From JBPOFY01 sp051252415 (GTDB lineage Bacteria; Verrucomicrobiota; Verrucomicrobiia; Opitutales; Coraliomargaritaceae): a stretch of 64,000 nt of DNA. The notes below the pieces were generated by a model that was not told the origin of the DNA, made no database searches, and was given only the letters and a program-made list of their open reading frames with translations. A program made the translations under genes and the position numbers. Below, piece by piece: positions 1-8,370 of the stretch; position 1 is the stretch's first letter, and each line of letters begins with the position of its first letter. The DNA is taken from assembly GCA_051252415.1 (NCBI GenBank), contig JBPOGA010000002.1, positions 244,437-308,436 on the forward strand. The letters are read 5' to 3'.

Positions 1-2
1 TT

Positions 3-857
3 ACAACGATCGGTAAACAAGTCTCTCAATGGGGCGAGGGTCCAATCTGGTGGAACAATCATCTGCTCTACGTCGATATTAACGGCAAGCAACTCATCAA
101 GCTCGATCCAGAGTCTGAAAAAGAAACCATCTGGGATGTCGGCGAGCGCATTGGCACGGTCGTGCCGACCGCGGGCGATGATGTCATCTACGCTGGCGAC
201 ACAGGCTATGTACGCTTCAATCCAGCTACAGGCAAAAAGACCAACCTAGGGGACCCTGAATCAGCACTCCGCGAAACTAATCGCTTCAACGACGGCAAGT
301 GCGACCCCGCTGGTCGCTTTTGGGCTGGCAGCATCAGTCTCGTCAAAGACAAAGGTACTGCGAATCTTTACTGCCTCGAAGCAGACGGCTCCCTCAGCCT
401 CAAACTTGATAGCCTTACCAATTCCAACGGCATTTGCTGGAGCGCCGATGCTTCAATCATGTATCATATCGATACTCCAACTCTCTCTGTCTGTGCATAT
501 GATTTCAATCTAGAATCTGGTGAGATCAGCAATGGACGTGTCGTTGTCGACACCGCCGCCAATGGCTACGACAGCTCGCCTGACGGAATGACGATCGATG
601 CGAACGGCAATCTTTGGGTCGCATTTTGCCACGGGGGCTGCGTCGTTAGCTTTGACCCAATAAGTGGCAAAGAGCTCCAACGTGTCGATTTTCCATGTAT
701 CGAAACCACCGCCTGCGCCTTCGGCGGCCCCAATCTCGATCGTCTGTTTGTAACTACCGGCATCAAGTCCGATCTCAATGAAGTAGGCGCTGGCCAAGTC
801 TTTGTTGTCGACGGTCTCGGCGTGCAAGGCGTCCCCGCCTACGCTTTCAAAGGCTAA
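3..857 (+). CDS. SMP-30/gluconolactonase/LRE-family protein (5' truncated by window edge)
   Basis: The reading frame is open from the first full codon, so the N-terminus lies outside the window. The protein is a six-bladed propeller of the SMP-30 family, whose members are metal-dependent lactonases acting on sugar lactones. The family's metal ligands are all recognisable: Glu in the GEGP motif near the window edge, Asn in the FNDGKCDPAGRFWAG segment, Asn in NSNGICW, and Asp in SPDGMTIDANGNLWVA. It ends at a TAA, and a GTAG-headed hairpin lies just behind it. No operon partner is visible because the upstream region is missing. The family call is secure; the substrate is unknown. Confidence 0.9.
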   Translation, partial: TTIGKQVSQWGEGPIWWNNHLLYVDINGKQLIKLDPESEKETIWDVGERIGTVVPTAGDDVIYAGDTGYVRFNPATGKKTNLGDPESALRETNRFNDGKCDPAGRFWAGSISLVKDKGTANLYCLEADGSLSLKLDSLTNSNGICWSADASIMYHIDTPTLSVCAYDFNLESGEISNGRVVVDTAANGYDSSPDGMTIDANGNLWVAFCHGGCVVSFDPISGKELQRVDFPCIETTACAFGGPNLDRLFVTTGIKSDLNEVGAGQVFVVDGLGVQGVPAYAFKG

Positions 858-859
858 CT

Positions 860-879
860 GCGGTCAAAACGACCGCTAC
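860..879 (-). repeat. REP-like hairpin with GTAG head
   Basis: On the minus strand the sequence reads GTAG, then a stem CGGTC, a GTTTT loop and GACCG. The same architecture (GTAG or GGAG head plus a variable perfect stem) recurs elsewhere in the window. It lies three bases after the stop of the SMP-30 gene and could also work as a weak terminator, though it lacks a T tract on the plus strand. Confidence 0.5.
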
Positions 880-948
880 TTCCTGTATATCTCGATTAAT
901 CCAGCATTGACTCTCTGAGTCCGAACTTCTTCCTCCTTACTCCTTATT

Positions 949-2784
949 ATGAAAGAAATGTCTCCACTCGAGGAACTCCGCCACTCTTGCTCGCACGTGC
1001 TCGCCACTGCAATTCTACGCCTCTACCCAGAGACGCAGCTCGACATCGGCCCTCCCACGGACAGCGGCTTCTACTACGACATCGATCTCGACAAGCAGCT
1101 CGACGCCAGCGATCTCGAGAAAATCGAAGTCGAGATGCAAAAGGTGATCAAAGAGAACCAGCGTTTCACACGTATTGAGTGCTCCCGCGAAGAAGCTATT
1201 GAGAAAATCAAAGCGAGCGGTCAAGAGACTTACAAAATTGGCCGCCTCGACGACGTTCCTGAAGGCGAACAAGTCAGCTTCTACCAAAATGGTGAGTTCA
1301 TCGACCTCTGCGCAGGTCCGCATATAGGCTACACAAAGAAGATCAAAGCATTCAAATTACTCTCCATCGCAGGTGCTTACCACCGCGGCGATGAGAAGAA
1401 TAAGCAACTCCAGCGCGTTTACGGTACAGCTTTCCCAAGCAAGACCGAGCTCGCTGAATACCTAGAGCGCCTCGAGCAAGCCAAGGCCCGCGACCACCGT
1501 AAGCTCGGCAAAGAGCTAAAACTTTTCCATATTGATGAAGCCGTCGGTGCCGGACTTACCCTCTGGACACCAAATGGTGCCGTCATCCGCCAAGAGCTAC
1601 AAAACTTCATTTCTGAAGAGCTGCGCATGGCAGACTACGATCAGGTTTTCACGCCGCACATCGGCAAACTTGGTCTCTATCGCACATCCGGACACTTCCC
1701 TTATTACAAGGAATCTCAATTCCCGCCAATCGTGGAGCCAGGCACTGTAGAACGCCTCGCCGAGGAAGGTTGCTCCTGTGCCGACCTTTCCAACCAGCTC
1801 GATTCTGGCGAGGTAGATGGCTACTTACTCAAGCCCATGAACTGCCCGATGCACATCAAAGTGTTCGACAGCCAGCCACACTCCTACCGTGACCTTCCGG
1901 TGCGCCTCGCCGAGTTCGGCACCGTGTATCGCTGGGAGCAATCTGGTGAGCTCAACGGCATGACTCGCGTGCGTGGTTTCACTCAAGATGACGCACACCT
2001 TTTCTGCACCGAAGATCAAATCGGCGACGAAATCAAAGGCTGCCTCGACCTAGTGAAGCTTGTTTTCACCACACTCGGCATGTCTGAATACCGCGTGCGT
2101 ATTGGCCTCCGCGATCCAGACTCCACCAAGTATGTCGGCGACGCCGCAAAGTGGGACAAGGCTGAAGACGCCCTCCGCGACGCCGCGAAGACGCTTGGAG
2201 TCGACTTCGTCGAAGAGCCAGGCGAAGCCGCTTTCTACGGACCAAAGATCGACTTCGTGGTCAAGGATGTGATCGGTCGCGAGTGGCAACTTGGCACAGT
2301 CCAAGTGGACTACAACTTACCTGAACGTTTCGACCTCAATTACATTGGTGCGGACAATGAGAAGCACCGCCCTGTAATGATTCACCGTGCACCCTTTGGC
2401 TCTATGGAACGTTTCTGCGGCGTGTTAATCGAGCACTTTGGTGGCAACTTCCCAACATGGCTTGCGCCTGAGCAAGTGCGTATTCTTCCTATGAATGACG
2501 ACCTTGTCCCACAAGCACGTGAAATCGAAACGCTGCTCAAGGCCGCGAAGATCCGAGTCACAGTGGACGCTGTCGCCGACAAACTCGGCGCAAAAATCCG
2601 CAAGACACACCTCGACCGCGTGCCCAACTTCCTCGTCCTCGGGCGCCAAGAAGCAGAGCAGGGCATGGTCAAAGTAAACTCTCGCGTGAACCCAGACCTC
2701 GAAGGCGTGAAACCTGTCAGTGAATTTCTCGGTGAGCTTCTCGCCGACATTGCGAACAAGACATTGCCAGTTGCACGAAGTTAA
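949..2784 (+). CDS. thrS: threonyl-tRNA synthetase without TGS domain
   Basis: Class II aminoacyl-tRNA synthetase that charges tRNA-Thr in the cytoplasm. The 611-residue protein begins at the editing (SAD) region, with HSCSHVLATA at residues 12-21, so the N-terminal TGS domain of E. coli-type enzymes is missing. The catalytic core carries the three zinc ligands of the family: Cys in PMNCPMH (about residue 299), His in DDAHLF and His in MIHRAP. An insertion of about 30 residues with two cysteines (EEGCSCADL) sits just before PMNCP. The C-terminal anticodon-binding domain is intact (VADKLGAKIRKTHLDRVPNFLVLG). The start follows a 91-base gap. The identity is certain; a longer N-terminus is unlikely because the frame upstream shows no TGS-like sequence. 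Confidence 0.97.
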   Translation: MKEMSPLEELRHSCSHVLATAILRLYPETQLDIGPPTDSGFYYDIDLDKQLDASDLEKIEVEMQKVIKENQRFTRIECSREEAIEKIKASGQETYKIGRLDDVPEGEQVSFYQNGEFIDLCAGPHIGYTKKIKAFKLLSIAGAYHRGDEKNKQLQRVYGTAFPSKTELAEYLERLEQAKARDHRKLGKELKLFHIDEAVGAGLTLWTPNGAVIRQELQNFISEELRMADYDQVFTPHIGKLGLYRTSGHFPYYKESQFPPIVEPGTVERLAEEGCSCADLSNQLDSGEVDGYLLKPMNCPMHIKVFDSQPHSYRDLPVRLAEFGTVYRWEQSGELNGMTRVRGFTQDDAHLFCTEDQIGDEIKGCLDLVKLVFTTLGMSEYRVRIGLRDPDSTKYVGDAAKWDKAEDALRDAAKTLGVDFVEEPGEAAFYGPKIDFVVKDVIGREWQLGTVQVDYNLPERFDLNYIGADNEKHRPVMIHRAPFGSMERFCGVLIEHFGGNFPTWLAPEQVRILPMNDDLVPQAREIETLLKAAKIRVTVDAVADKLGAKIRKTHLDRVPNFLVLGRQEAEQGMVKVNSRVNPDLEGVKPVSEFLGELLADIANKTLPVARS

Positions 2785-2830
2785 AAATATCCGACTTGCA
2801 ACTCAATCTAACTAATGCGTGGATAGCTAA

Positions 2831-3832
2831 ATGAACCTCACGTATAGTTTTATCGCAATCGTGGCCATCCTGCTGATCGCAGGTTGTGAGCCAAAAGTTG
2901 TCTATGTCGAAAAAGAAGTAGTCTCCCCCGAGCCTATCGTTGAAATAACAGATTATGTCGTTTTAAACGAACCGTGGAACCGCTACTTCCGTTCAAAGCC
3001 TAAAATCTTGATTGTCCCTCAATTATCAGAAGGAATCGCCGATCTTTTAGAACAAGAACAGACACTGATAAAATCCGTTTTAGATTCTGGTGGCAGTGCC
3101 AATGCAAGCAGCGAATATATAACCCTCGAAGATAAGCTGGAAGAGCTAAAGACGGTCATTCCGCAAACTGGAACAAGTACAGGATATGTCCCTCGCTATA
3201 GACGCTATTCTAGCTCTGGAACATATACCAGCGGAAGTAATGTTTACATAAACGATAGATACTATTCAGGATATTATGCGGTGCTGAGGTATAAAACCAT
3301 GAGTAGCTCCCCAGAGATGACACGCTCCGTCGAGAATGTCGCCCACAATGCGACACTTGATGGCCTCGATCAAAGGATTGATGCACTTCAGCAAATCTTG
3401 CGCTCATGGAGACATAAAACTTCTATCATGAGCACTACTGGCACCTCCGGAGTCATGCGAAGAGCCAACCTAGCCTATCTCGAAGATCTAGCAGGTTTCA
3501 CTCAAGAATTCGTCAAGCTGCGACAGGAACTTAGGGACATCAATCAAAGGCAAGATGCCATACAACGAAACAAGACTAACATCTTGTCAGAATGGAAAGC
3601 ATTTGAAGACACTAGGTTACCCCTGCTTGAAGAATATTTGCAATCTAACGCATCCGACACCGTGTCTGCATCACCCAGCGACGTGTATATATTAAATGAT
3701 TACGAAGGTAAAAGGATACTTTACGCATGTGAAATCGGCGAGAGAACCCTCTATTTCGACCTATCGAATAAACATAGCAGTAAGCACCCCTTTGTTCTAG
3801 TCGATGTAGCACCTGTGGAATCATCAGAATAA
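2831..3832 (+). CDS. putative lipoprotein with helical body
   Basis: The first 22 residues form a lipoprotein signal with lipobox LIAGC and lipidated Cys19, so the protein is probably anchored in a membrane facing the periplasm. After a Val/Glu-rich linker there is a Ser/Tyr-rich stretch (YRRYSSSGTYTSGSN, about residues 127-141). Long charged helices around residues 185-270 look like coiled coil, and the C-terminus is globular. The family was not recognised. It stands alone between thrS and the yhbY-type gene, all on the same strand with short gaps (46 and 61 bases), so it could be cotranscribed with them. Its base composition is a little more AT-rich than its neighbours. Confidence 0.7.
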   Translation: MNLTYSFIAIVAILLIAGCEPKVVYVEKEVVSPEPIVEITDYVVLNEPWNRYFRSKPKILIVPQLSEGIADLLEQEQTLIKSVLDSGGSANASSEYITLEDKLEELKTVIPQTGTSTGYVPRYRRYSSSGTYTSGSNVYINDRYYSGYYAVLRYKTMSSSPEMTRSVENVAHNATLDGLDQRIDALQQILRSWRHKTSIMSTTGTSGVMRRANLAYLEDLAGFTQEFVKLRQELRDINQRQDAIQRNKTNILSEWKAFEDTRLPLLEEYLQSNASDTVSASPSDVYILNDYEGKRILYACEIGERTLYFDLSNKHSSKHPFVLVDVAPVESSE

Positions 3833-3893
3833 ATTCTAGCCCGCGGGATTCAATGTTCGACCTGTCTCGCAGAATCAAACAAGTTACCTCACA

Positions 3894-4190
3894 ATGGAAC
3901 AAGAGCCTACACCACTCTCTAGCGCTGAAAAGAAAGAGCTACGCGGCATCGCACAGCGCTTAAAGCCACACGTGCACATCGGCAAAAACGGTTTGTCTGA
4001 AACGGTGACTAAGGAAATCGAGATGGCGCTCACCAAGAACGGCCTCATCAAGATTCGTTTCGAAGGCGACAAGGCTTCGATGAAGCAGTTTCAATCAGAA
4101 ATCGCCGAGAACAACCATTGCGAATACATTGGCGGCGTCGGCAAAGTCGGCATCTTCTACCGCGACATGCCAGTAGAAGAAAAGATTTAG
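3894..4190 (+). CDS. YhbY-type CRM-domain RNA-binding protein
   Basis: This 98-residue protein consists almost entirely of one CRS1/YhbY (CRM) domain. The family's GxxG loop appears as HIGKNGLSETV, preceded by RGIAQRLKPHV and followed by KIRFEGDK. E. coli YhbY associates with pre-50S ribosomal particles, so a role in ribosome assembly is likely. Length and motif order match the family. It is convergent with the HNH gene, with only 18 bases between the stop codons and no clear terminator. Confidence 0.9.
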   Translation: MEQEPTPLSSAEKKELRGIAQRLKPHVHIGKNGLSETVTKEIEMALTKNGLIKIRFEGDKASMKQFQSEIAENNHCEYIGGVGKVGIFYRDMPVEEKI

Positions 4191-4208
4191 AAAATAATCG
4201 CGCGCGAC

Positions 4209-4856
4209 CTAGGCGGTATTCTTCAGCTTGATAAAGTTGTCCCAGTCGGAATCGTAGTCCTGACCAATTAGGGAGCTTATAAACGGGCGCCATTTCGGAC
4301 GTTCGGGCTTCTTAATCAAATGCATATTCGCTTGGTGCGGCAGCCGATTGGCTTTCCTCGAGTTGCACTTGATGCAAGACGTCACGATGTTCTCCCAAGA
4401 AGTTCGGCCACCACGATCACGTGGGATGACGTGATCCATATTCAAATGCGCCTCTTCAAAGGCGTTGCCACAATACTGGCAGCGATGATTATCGCGCTCA
4501 AAGAGGCTTTCCCGAGAGAACCGCACCTCTTGAACTGGAAGCTGCTCATAATTGCGGAGCAATAATACTTTAGGCACACGTATCCGCATTCGCACAGTCT
4601 GCACATAGGCCTCACTATCATTCGGCATCTCACACTCTGAGTGGCTGAGCCATTCAGCCGAATCCATAATCTGAAAGTTCTCGTCGCCCGTATAAATGAC
4701 CTGCGCATGGTCTTGCAGTAAGAGACTAAATGACCGCTGAACCCCAACAATGTTAACTGCTTGCCACAGTCGGTTCAGAACAAGGACGCGATATTTAAGA
4801 CCAGAGGCCATCTGGGACACTACTGATAGCAACTGAGTCGGATGTGTCAAACTCAT
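4209..4856 (-). CDS. HNH endonuclease family protein
   Basis: The N-terminal part has the VLVLNRLWQAVNIVG segment seen in chromosomally encoded HNH proteins of many bacterial phyla. The C-terminal HNH zinc-finger nuclease has two CxxC pairs (CQYC and CIKC) flanking MDHVIPRDRGG and the ENIVTSC segment. Such proteins are predicted to cut DNA, but the cellular role of this conserved group is not known. The start at 4856 was chosen because GAGGAG abuts the ATG. A shorter form starting at 4811 would match some relatives better, and an upstream TTG at 4895 is possible. It is divergent from hemH. Confidence 0.85.
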   Translation of the reverse strand: MSLTHPTQLLSVVSQMASGLKYRVLVLNRLWQAVNIVGVQRSFSLLLQDHAQVIYTGDENFQIMDSAEWLSHSECEMPNDSEAYVQTVRMRIRVPKVLLLRNYEQLPVQEVRFSRESLFERDNHRCQYCGNAFEEAHLNMDHVIPRDRGGRTSWENIVTSCIKCNSRKANRLPHQANMHLIKKPERPKWRPFISSLIGQDYDSDWDNFIKLKNTA

Positions 4857-4918
4857 CTCCTCAAGTGTGCACGTATCCGACCTTCGGTTTGACAAGTTGC
4901 GATTTGCTGCCCTTCTCT

Positions 4919-5992
4919 ATGCCCATGTCAAAACAAGGCGTCATCCTCCTCAATCTAGGCTCACCCGATTCTACCAAAGTCAGTGATGTGCGACGCTATC
5001 TGCGTCAGTTCCTCATGGATGAACGCGTCATTGATGCTCCCTTCGCCATCCGTTGGTTTCTTGTCAACTGCTTGATTCTGCCTAAACGACCCAAACAATC
5101 CGCAGCCGCCTACGCGAGTATTTGGCGCGATGAAGGCTCACCGCTGGTTCTCATTTCTGAAGGGCAACAACAGCGACTCGCAGAGCGTGTCGACGTGCCC
5201 GTCGAACTTGGTATGCGCTACGGTAGTCCTTCAACTCCAGATGCAATTGCCAAATTAGTCGAGCAAGGCGTTGACGACCTCTTCATCGTGCCAATGTATC
5301 CTCACTACGCGATGTCGAGCTATGAGACCGCTGTTGTGCACACGATGGACGCGATTCGCGCGCAGGCTCCAAAGATGAAGACTACCCTGCTTCAACCATT
5401 CTATCAAGATCCTGGCTATATCGAGGCACTCGTCGAGAGCGCACGCCCTTCCATCGAGAAAGGCGACTTCGACAAAATCGTGTTCTCCTTCCACGGCATT
5501 CCGCAGCGTCACCTCGTTAAGGGCGACCCTTCGCACAATCACTGCCTAACCACTCACGATTGCTGTAATACCTGCCACCCAGCACACAACACATGTTATC
5601 GCCACCAATGCGCGATGACCCTCGAGAAATTCGTCAAAGCGGCGGGTCTATCAAAAGATCAGTATATGATAACTTTTCAGTCACGTCTTGGCCGTGACCC
5701 ATGGTTGCATCCCTACACCGACAAAGTACTGGAGGCACTGCCCAAGGAAGGCGTCAAACGTGTCAAAGTCATTTGCGCCTCTTTCACCGCTGACTGCCTA
5801 GAAACACTTGAAGAGATCGCCGAAGAAGGCCGCGACATCTTCCTCGAAGCTGGAGGCGAAGCCTACGAACAAATTCCGTGCATGAATGAACACCCAAAAT
5901 TCATCGATTTCCTCGAATCCAAAGTCCACGCTTGGCAAGCGGGCGAGCTCGAGCACGCGAAGGCGACACCACCTGTTTACGTAGCACCATAA
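4919..5992 (+). CDS. hemH: ferrochelatase with internal cysteine cluster
   Basis: Inserts ferrous iron into protoporphyrin IX, the last step of protoheme synthesis. The N-terminus GVILLNLGSPDS and the catalytic His192 in FHGIP are typical, as is the late ADCLETLEEI segment with the conserved acidic residues. Between residues 209 and 231 there is a loop with six cysteines (209, 215, 216, 219, 226, 231). This resembles the internal [2Fe-2S] cluster segment described for some bacterial ferrochelatases such as that of Myxococcus. ATG 4919 or ATG 4925 is the likely start, because the longer frame from 4844 adds 25 residues absent from the family. hemX-like and hemA follow on the same strand after a REP pair. 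Confidence 0.95.
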   Translation: MPMSKQGVILLNLGSPDSTKVSDVRRYLRQFLMDERVIDAPFAIRWFLVNCLILPKRPKQSAAAYASIWRDEGSPLVLISEGQQQRLAERVDVPVELGMRYGSPSTPDAIAKLVEQGVDDLFIVPMYPHYAMSSYETAVVHTMDAIRAQAPKMKTTLLQPFYQDPGYIEALVESARPSIEKGDFDKIVFSFHGIPQRHLVKGDPSHNHCLTTHDCCNTCHPAHNTCYRHQCAMTLEKFVKAAGLSKDQYMITFQSRLGRDPWLHPYTDKVLEALPKEGVKRVKVICASFTADCLETLEEIAEEGRDIFLEAGGEAYEQIPCMNEHPKFIDFLESKVHAWQAGELEHAKATPPVYVAP

Positions 5993-6007
5993 ACTATGCG
6001 ACTTTAT

Positions 6008-6092
6008 GTAGCGGGAGCGCGGACCTCCGTATCCGCACACGTATTGCGCGGCGCCAACCACATGAATGTCGGCACGGAGGCCGACGCTCCCA
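6008..6092. repeat. inverted pair of REP-like hairpins
   Basis: The left copy reads GTAG-C-GGGAGCG, then a CGGA...TCCG stem. The right copy, on the minus strand, reads GGGAGCG, stem TCGGC, loop CTCCGT, stem GCCGA. The two copies face each other about 30 bases apart, as in the paired REP arrangement called a BIME. The same GGGAGCG-CTCCGT type occurs again at 60042-60122. The rest of the 219-base hemH to hemX gap shows no gene. Confidence 0.7.
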
Positions 6093-6211
6093 CAGAACGA
6101 AGTCTCATGCATTTACTACGCGCATTTAATTGCACCTCGTTAACAGCAATGCATATCTTCTAGCGCCCCACTCCTTAACTCGCATCACGGACCCTCGCCT
6201 TAACTTAGATT

Positions 6212-7072
6212 ATGCTTCAAGAAATCGCCATGACTGACCGCACCGCCTTCGGGATCGGTGCCGCTATCTATCTGGCTGCGTTTCTTTTCGGCGGCGGGAT
6301 GCTCCTACTCAAGAAGCCTTACCCACGGGCAGCCATGTTTGCGCTGCTCACTGGTGGTTTCCTTTTGCAGACTTTAGGGCTCAATCTACGAGGTGCCGAA
6401 ATCAAAGCCTGCCCGCTTGGTAACATCTTTGAGATCGGCCAGTTCATCGCATGGTCCTTAGTGCTCCTCTACTTTATAATTGGGCCTATCTTTCGCCTCC
6501 GCCTACTTGGCTTCTTTGCCGCTGGTCTGACGACCCTGATCGCTGGCGGCAGCCTACTAGTTCCAGCTTGGGACAAAGCCTACCCGCCAGGCATCTTCGG
6601 AGGAAACCCATGGATCGAGCTACATGCAGCGCTCGCCATTTTCAGCTACGGAGTTTTTGCCATCGTCGCACTCATCTCTGCGATGTTCCTCATTCAACAG
6701 CACGGACTTAAGAAAAAGCAATTCAATGGGTTTTATGCATATCTCCCATCGGTGCAGCAGCTCGACCTCATGGCGAAGCGCTTGATGATTACTGGTGTCA
6801 CGGTGCTCACCGCCGCGTTAATCTTCGGAGCCGTCTTTTGGATCAACAACCCAGACCTAGTCCCTCTCTTCAAACTCGGTGTCACTTGCTTGATCTGGTT
6901 CGGCTATCTAATCGTTGTCGTTTTACGCCTCCAAAAGAAGCTCGTCACACGCCGCCACGCCATCGCAGCCATCGTTTTGTTCCTACTAGCCATTGCCTCC
7001 CTCTGGCCTGTGCAATCCGCACGTCACCCTGAACTCGACACGGCCCCTAGTGCCGAATCACTCAACAAGTAA
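6212..7072 (+). CDS. HemX/CcsA-like cytochrome c assembly membrane protein
   Basis: A membrane protein of 286 residues with about eight hydrophobic segments. The signature of the cytochrome c assembly (CcmC/CcsA/HemX) superfamily is visible as CPLGNIFEIGQFIAW and WIELHAALAIFSYG, with the conserved histidine of heme-handling members in the latter. HemX-type members lie directly upstream of hemA in many bacteria and are thought to help control GluTR level or to handle heme. Here the gap to hemA is 13 bases, so the two form an operon. ATG 6230 is an alternative start that removes six residues. The family is firm; whether it acts in cytochrome c maturation or in GluTR control is open. Confidence 0.85.
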   Translation: MLQEIAMTDRTAFGIGAAIYLAAFLFGGGMLLLKKPYPRAAMFALLTGGFLLQTLGLNLRGAEIKACPLGNIFEIGQFIAWSLVLLYFIIGPIFRLRLLGFFAAGLTTLIAGGSLLVPAWDKAYPPGIFGGNPWIELHAALAIFSYGVFAIVALISAMFLIQQHGLKKKQFNGFYAYLPSVQQLDLMAKRLMITGVTVLTAALIFGAVFWINNPDLVPLFKLGVTCLIWFGYLIVVVLRLQKKLVTRRHAIAAIVLFLLAIASLWPVQSARHPELDTAPSAESLNK

Positions 7073-7085
7073 GCTGTATTAGTAA

Positions 7086-8144
7086 ATGAGTGACGTATTA
7101 CAGTCGTTGTTTGTCTTAGGGAGTTCGCACCATCAAGCGCCGCTTGAAGTGCGTGAACGCTTTGCACTGACACAAGACGAAGCCAACGCACTACAAAAGC
7201 AGCTGCATGCGCATGAGCACATCCGCGAATGCCTGATCGTGAATACCTGCAATCGCCTAGAGATCTACGGCCTTGCAACGACTGCTGACATTGAATTGAT
7301 CATTCGCAACCAACTCTGCGAAGCGCATGGGATGAGCCGCGAGTTGTTTGATACGCACTCTTTCTGGCATACAAACCTCGATGCGCTCCAACACGCGCTT
7401 GAGGTCTCCACTGGGCTCGACTCCCAGATGGTCGGCGAAACCGACATTCTCGGCCAAATGAAAGGCGCATACGCCACTGCACGCGAACTAGGCTGCACCG
7501 GGACAGTGCTGAACCGACTCTTTGAAAAAAGCTTCCAAGCTGCCAAGGCGGCGCGTTCCCAGACTGCGATCACACGGGGGCAGGTCAGTATCGGCAACGT
7601 CGCGGTCGATTTAGCCAGCCGTATCTTTGGAAAACTCTCCAACAGCCGCGTACTCTTATTGGGCAGCGGAGATGTTGCCGAAAAGACTGCTCAAGCACTC
7701 AAAAGCCGTGGCGTTGCCGATATAACCGTCAGTAGTCGCACTTTTGAAAATGCCCACGCGCTCGCACATCAACTGGGTGGCGCCGCGATTGAATTCAGCG
7801 ACTATGAACAGCAATTGTCTCGTTTTGACATCATTATCTGCTCCACGGCCGCGCCAGATACGATCTTATCTGCCAACAACTTAAGGCCTGCCCTTAAGCA
7901 ACGCCCAGAACGCCCGTGTTTCTTGATCGACCTCGCCATGCCTCGCGATGTTAATCCGGACATAGAGCAGCTTGAGAGCGTCTACCTCTACAATCTAGAC
8001 GACCTATCAGCCATCGCGAATGAGAACCTCGAACAGCGGCGTGCTGAAATCGATAAAGCGCGTGCGATCCTTAAAGGTCACGCTTGGACGCTCTGGCTGC
8101 AACTGCGTCGCCGAGAGCTGCAACAGCAGAATTTGGAACGATAA
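7086..8144 (+). CDS. hemA: glutamyl-tRNA reductase, short C-terminus
   Basis: Reduces Glu-tRNA to glutamate-1-semialdehyde, the first committed step of the C5 route to heme. The catalytic cysteine is Cys55 in VNTCNRLEIYG. The GLDSQMVGETDILGQMKGAY segment and the NADPH-binding VLLLGSGDVAEKTAQAL follow. At 352 residues it is about 65 shorter than E. coli GluTR. It stops soon after the start of the helical dimerisation domain (LRRRELQQQNLER), so most of that domain is absent. The stop codon is followed by normal intergenic sequence with a REP pair. The upstream hemX-like gene supports the call. Confidence 0.95.
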   Translation: MSDVLQSLFVLGSSHHQAPLEVRERFALTQDEANALQKQLHAHEHIRECLIVNTCNRLEIYGLATTADIELIIRNQLCEAHGMSRELFDTHSFWHTNLDALQHALEVSTGLDSQMVGETDILGQMKGAYATARELGCTGTVLNRLFEKSFQAAKAARSQTAITRGQVSIGNVAVDLASRIFGKLSNSRVLLLGSGDVAEKTAQALKSRGVADITVSSRTFENAHALAHQLGGAAIEFSDYEQQLSRFDIIICSTAAPDTILSANNLRPALKQRPERPCFLIDLAMPRDVNPDIEQLESVYLYNLDDLSAIANENLEQRRAEIDKARAILKGHAWTLWLQLRRRELQQQNLER

Positions 8145-8185
8145 TACGTAGACGCAACGGACAGTTAAACACTATAGTTGTCGTT

Positions 8186-8274
8186 CCGTAGCGAAACTGA
8201 AAGCAGTTTTGGCATCCGCGGTCGAGAGGTTCATAACGCACGCATGCCGAAAGGGCTTCGTGCTTCCTCTACGG
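8186..8274. repeat. GTAG-type REP-like inverted pair
   Basis: The left copy reads GTAGCG, stem AAACTG, loop AAAG, stem CAGTTT, then TGGC. The right copy, on the minus strand, starts GTAGAGGAAG and ends TTTCGGC. Both ends match the repeats at 23553-23761, which begin GTAGCGGA and end TTTCGGC, but the stem bases differ. It fills most of the 226-base convergent gap after hemA. Confidence 0.6.
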
Positions 8275-8296
8275 ATTCCCCGAGTGATCTAGGCAC

Positions 8297-8331
8297 AAAA
8301 AAGCCCCCCGGCGCGAACCGGAGGGCTTTGT
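8297..8331 (-). terminator. rho-independent terminator of the porin gene
   Basis: Read on the minus strand, CAAAGCCCTCCGG, a short GTTCGCG loop and CCGGGGGGC are followed by a T tract. It lies 40 bases after the stop of the porin gene. The plus-strand reading also ends in a few T's, so it may serve hemA as well. Confidence 0.85.
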
Positions 8332-8370
8332 AAATAAGATTTCTTTACGATCTAATTAGGCTAAGCCCAA

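Noticed and set aside
4844..4918. N-terminal extension of ferrochelatase
   Set aside because: It adds 25 residues absent from the family and overlaps the start region of the divergent HNH gene.
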